DNA of 27,770 nucleotides, taken from positions 1-27,770 of the forward strand of contig CAZIKB010000084.1 of the NCBI GenBank assembly GCA_964539665.1. Direction: 5' to 3'. This stretch comes from CAZIKB01 sp964539665. Lineage in GTDB: Bacteria; Zhuqueibacterota; Zhuqueibacteria; Oceanimicrobiales; Oceanimicrobiaceae. The notes under the pieces are model-generated. The model saw only the letters and a program-made list of their open reading frames with translations, made no database searches and was not told where the DNA came from. Made by a program: the position numbers and the translations under genes. Shown here one piece after another: positions 24,952 to 27,770 of this stretch. Every line of letters starts with the position of its first letter. The stretch's first letter is position 1.

Positions 24952-27381
24952 ATGTTCAAAAACTATCTGAAAATCACTTGCCGTAATTTAACCAAACATA
25001 AATCATATTCATTGATCAATATTTTCGGGCTATCCCTCGGATTAACCTGCTGTATTTTAATTCTTGCATATATCGGCTACGAACTCTCTTTTGACCGTTA
25101 CCACAAAAATGTCGGCCATATTTACCGCATCGCGTCTAAAAGTACGACAAATGGCCAATTAACTGAATTTGCTGCTGCTCCCATGCCATTTGCACCGACG
25201 ATGATTAAAGACTTCCCGGAGGTGGTCGACGCAGTCAGAATCTCTGCTACTGTCAAACGTTCTTTCAAGTATGAAGACAAGCGTTACTTTGAGACCGGCG
25301 TTCTTTATGTTGATAAATCTATCTTTAATGTATTTGACTTTGAATTAGTACAAGGCGATCCGGAGACGGCTCTTGAGGCGCCATTTACGATGGTTGTGAC
25401 GGAGGAACTCGCTGCTAAATATTTTGGCAATGAGAATCCAATCGGTAAAATAATGCAGTGGGACAATAATTTCAAATACCGGGTGACTGGAGTAGTCAAA
25501 TCCCCACCACCTAATTCTCATTTCACTTTTAACGCGCTGGCATCGTTTACAACATTTTTTAAATATGACCCCCGATTTGAGAATATGTGGTATGGTTTTA
25601 ATATACAAACCTATTTGCTGTTACAGGAAAACACCGATCCCAAAGAATTTGAACAGAAACTCGAAACCTTCAAAGAAAAATATATGGGGCAAATTTTAAG
25701 CTCAAAAGGAATTGACTGGCAAACCTACCTGCAGCCATTATTAAGCATTCATCTGCATTCGAATATTGGCAGGGAATTAGGGACAAACAGTGATATCCGC
25801 TTAATATATGCATTCGCCACCATCGCAGTTGTCATATTACTCATCGCGTGCATTAACTTCATGAACCTGGCCACTGCCCGTTCTGCAAGCAGAGCAAAAG
25901 AGGTGGGCATGCGCAAAATTCTTGGCGCAGAAAGAAGGAAGCTGATTATGCAATTCCTGGGTGAATCTTTTATTTTTGCTGTATTCTCATTAATAATTGC
26001 AATAATAATGGCCCAACTTGTTCTGCCTTATTTTAATAATCTTGCCAGCCGGCAAATCTTCATTAATTACCTTGAAATGCCCTGGCTTTCTGCAGGATTG
26101 GCAGGAATAGTCATATTTGTCGGGATAGTTGCCGGCAGTTATCCGGCGTTTTTCCTTTCCGGGTTCAAACCAATTTTTGCTCTTAGAATGGATATTCAGC
26201 AAGGCTCAAAAAGCTCACAGTTGCGCTCAATCCTGGTGATCTCGCAATTTACCATTTCAATCATTTTAATAATCGGAACAATCGTTATTTTCAAACAACA
26301 ACAGTACATGAAAAACAAAAACCTTGGTTTTAATAAAAAACATTTATTAGTAGTCGCCCTTCAAAATAAAGAAGTTAGAACCGACCTCGAATCCTTTAAA
26401 AACGAATTACTGAAAATCAATGGAGTTGTAAGCGCTGGTGCGTCATCACAAGTTCCGGGAGAACTTTACCTTTTCAACAATGGCACCTACCCTGAGGGTT
26501 TTGCCAGAGACCAGTTGTTTATGATGGAAAACTTCCGTGCAGATCACGATTTCTTTAAAACGCTTGAGATTGATATTGTTAAAGGTCGAGGATTTTCAGA
26601 AGAAATAACCACCGATGAATTCGATGCAGTAATGATAAATGAAACAGCCGCCAGCACCTTGGAATGGGACAATCCAATTGGTAAAACCATGATCATAACC
26701 AAACCCGTTGCCAACGAGGAAATAGAATCAGAAAAACGAACGGTTATTGGCGTTTACAGGGATTTCCACCACAGGTCCTTATACTCGGCAATCCAACCGA
26801 CATTTATTCGTTATATCAGCAATGAAGGCCGTATTGGCAACAGGGCACGAAGACTTGCCTTACGATTGGAAACAGTTGATCTTGCCGGTGCCATGGCCCT
26901 GATCGAGCAAAAGTGGCAGGAATTTTATCCGAATATTCCATATTATTCCTTTTTCCTTGAAGAGTTTTACGACAGCCGGCACCGAGCCGAAGAGAGACTC
27001 GGCAGCATATTTCGCTCATTTTCCATTTTAGCGGTACTGATTGGTTGTCTCGGACTGTTTGGTTTGTCTTCTTTTATCGCGGAAAAGCGAACAAAAGAGA
27101 TCGGTATCAGAAGAACCATCGGCGCTACGGTGGGTTCCATCGTGGTTTTACTTTGCAGGAATTTTATCTTTCTGATTATTATTGCCAATGTAATTGCCTG
27201 GCCTGTCGCTTACATTGCTTTAAATAAATGGCTGCAGAATTTTCCTTATCCGGTGAATTTGGGCATAAGTACATTTGTGCTAACTGCACTGGTTACGCTA
27301 ATTATTGCATTGTTAACAGTTGGATACCAGTCGGTTAAAGCTGCCCGGGCGAATCCGGTTGATTCTTTGCGGTATGAGTGA
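24952..27381 (+). CDS. FtsX/MacB-like ABC transporter permease
   Basis: An 809-aa membrane protein of the double-FtsX permease type. TM1 at about 20-42 (YSLINIFGLSLGLTCCILIL) is followed by a periplasmic MacB_PCD domain (45-280), an FtsX module with three TMs (about 287-410, containing ATARSASRAKEVGMRKILGA), TM5 (about 424-446), a second periplasmic domain (450-685) and a second FtsX module (690-800, TKEIGIRRTIGATVGSI). Such permeases work with a separate LolD/MacB-type ATPase in exporting lipoproteins, peptides or drugs; no ATPase gene is in the window. Repeats of E[IV]G[IM]R[RK][TI][IL]GA, the ATPase-contact motif, occur in both halves. AGGA precedes ATG 24952. Full length. Confidence 0.9.
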   Translation: MFKNYLKITCRNLTKHKSYSLINIFGLSLGLTCCILILAYIGYELSFDRYHKNVGHIYRIASKSTTNGQLTEFAAAPMPFAPTMIKDFPEVVDAVRISATVKRSFKYEDKRYFETGVLYVDKSIFNVFDFELVQGDPETALEAPFTMVVTEELAAKYFGNENPIGKIMQWDNNFKYRVTGVVKSPPPNSHFTFNALASFTTFFKYDPRFENMWYGFNIQTYLLLQENTDPKEFEQKLETFKEKYMGQILSSKGIDWQTYLQPLLSIHLHSNIGRELGTNSDIRLIYAFATIAVVILLIACINFMNLATARSASRAKEVGMRKILGAERRKLIMQFLGESFIFAVFSLIIAIIMAQLVLPYFNNLASRQIFINYLEMPWLSAGLAGIVIFVGIVAGSYPAFFLSGFKPIFALRMDIQQGSKSSQLRSILVISQFTISIILIIGTIVIFKQQQYMKNKNLGFNKKHLLVVALQNKEVRTDLESFKNELLKINGVVSAGASSQVPGELYLFNNGTYPEGFARDQLFMMENFRADHDFFKTLEIDIVKGRGFSEEITTDEFDAVMINETAASTLEWDNPIGKTMIITKPVANEEIESEKRTVIGVYRDFHHRSLYSAIQPTFIRYISNEGRIGNRARRLALRLETVDLAGAMALIEQKWQEFYPNIPYYSFFLEEFYDSRHRAEERLGSIFRSFSILAVLIGCLGLFGLSSFIAEKRTKEIGIRRTIGATVGSIVVLLCRNFIFLIIIANVIAWPVAYIALNKWLQNFPYPVNLGISTFVLTALVTLIIALLTVGYQSVKAARANPVDSLRYE

Positions 27382-27542
27382 TTCATATACAGAAGCTTAG
27401 GTTACGAATTGAGTATTCATTTTCTTATTAACGTAAATTCTATATTTATAATGACCTTTATGACTTTGCGACAAAATTTATATAGGTTTCAGGAAGGTGA
27501 GACAAAAAATGACCACTAAAAAAGTGTTTTCAAGGTTAGCTT

Positions 27543-27734
27543 TTATTTAAAATTAACTGTTTGCTTTATGAACGAAATGAACTCTTCTATTGACTGTGCT
27601 GCTCGTCCGACTGGATACTTGTATCGAGTCCATTCATCATCTCCATCAGGACCTTCAGGAGCAGAATATATAATTTTATCATAATCTTCCTGATTACTTA
27701 ACGCTTTTAAAATTTCTGCATGAGTCAATACCAT
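27543..27734 (-). CDS. Small hypothetical protein, minus strand
   Basis: 63 codons from ATG at 27734. The composition is protein-like: an N-terminal helix (AEILKALSNQEDYDKIIY), an acidic turn (APEGPDGDDEW) and a C-terminal amphipathic helix (IEEFISFIKQTV). No family recognised. The ribosome site is weak and the upstream region runs off the window. It could be the 3' part or a full small gene. Confidence 0.4.
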   Translation of the reverse strand: MVLTHAEILKALSNQEDYDKIIYSAPEGPDGDDEWTRYKYPVGRAAQSIEEFISFIKQTVNFK

Positions 27735-27770
27735 TTTTAGTTGAAAAAGGTGGCTCCGCGTTTTTTTATG

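Noticed and set aside
27510..27551. 13-codon ORF with ribosome site after the permease, overlapping a CACT/AGTG hairpin
   Set aside because: Too short and low complexity; the hairpin is too weak to call a terminator.
1..27770. CRISPR arrays, tRNA or rRNA genes
   Set aside because: No regularly spaced direct repeats, cloverleaf or conserved rRNA segments were seen.

Overview
The window looks like a chromosomal segment of a Gram-negative bacterium near the Calditrichota / KSB1 / Ignavibacteria part of the tree. The pointers are a PorV/PorQ-family outer-membrane protein next to a protein ending in a type IX-style sorting domain with the NYPNPFN motif, an AT-rich genome, a long FtsX/MacB-type permease and many toxin-antitoxin (TA) modules. 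TGA is an ordinary stop for several genes, so the code is standard apart from the selenocysteine case below. I saw no rRNA, tRNA or CRISPR array.

Layout. (1) 147-5039: a tight four-gene operon that looks like anti-phage defence: SMC/ABC-type ATPase, small 'middle component', PD-(D/E)XK-like nuclease, DNA methyltransferase. The nuclease gene is out of frame at a run of nine C, a possible phase switch or a sequencing error. (2) 5040-8008: an accessory strip with an attC-like hairpin, a HigB fragment with an intact HigA, a Phd/YefM-PIN pair, a BrnT-like toxin with its antitoxin, and two eroded 3' ends of group II introns on the minus strand. (3) 8009-11286: YceH (DUF480), a four-helix membrane protein, an alkylmercury lyase (MerB)-like gene read through two in-frame UGA codons, and a secreted serine beta-lactamase-like hydrolase. 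(4) 11287-14904: a 362-aa unknown behind CCTAAT/ATTAGG palindromes, the PorV-like protein with a cargo-less sorting-domain protein, and a MITE-like element. (5) 14905-23550: one 2881-codon gene fusing a GlcD-type FAD oxidoreductase, four ferredoxin-like Cys clusters, two glutamate-synthase-type barrels, a glutaminase (GATase type II) domain and a GXGXG domain. (6) 23609-27734: a MntA-HepT TA pair, a DUF3788 protein, an FtsX/MacB-like permease and a small minus-strand ORF.

The strongest hidden signal is the MerB-like gene at 9307-10053, which would be annotated as two or three short ORFs. Its two in-frame UGA codons fall at the positions of the two catalytic cysteines of MerB, the catalytic Asp keeps its spacing, and each UGA is followed at the right distance by a bacterial SECIS-like stem-loop (one with a GGUC loop). 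It is best read as a double-selenocysteine MerB-like protein. The second highlight is the glutamate-synthase megafusion, whose nucleophile Cys lies at residue 1928 and would need proteolytic release to work in the usual way. The third is the phase-variable-looking defence operon.
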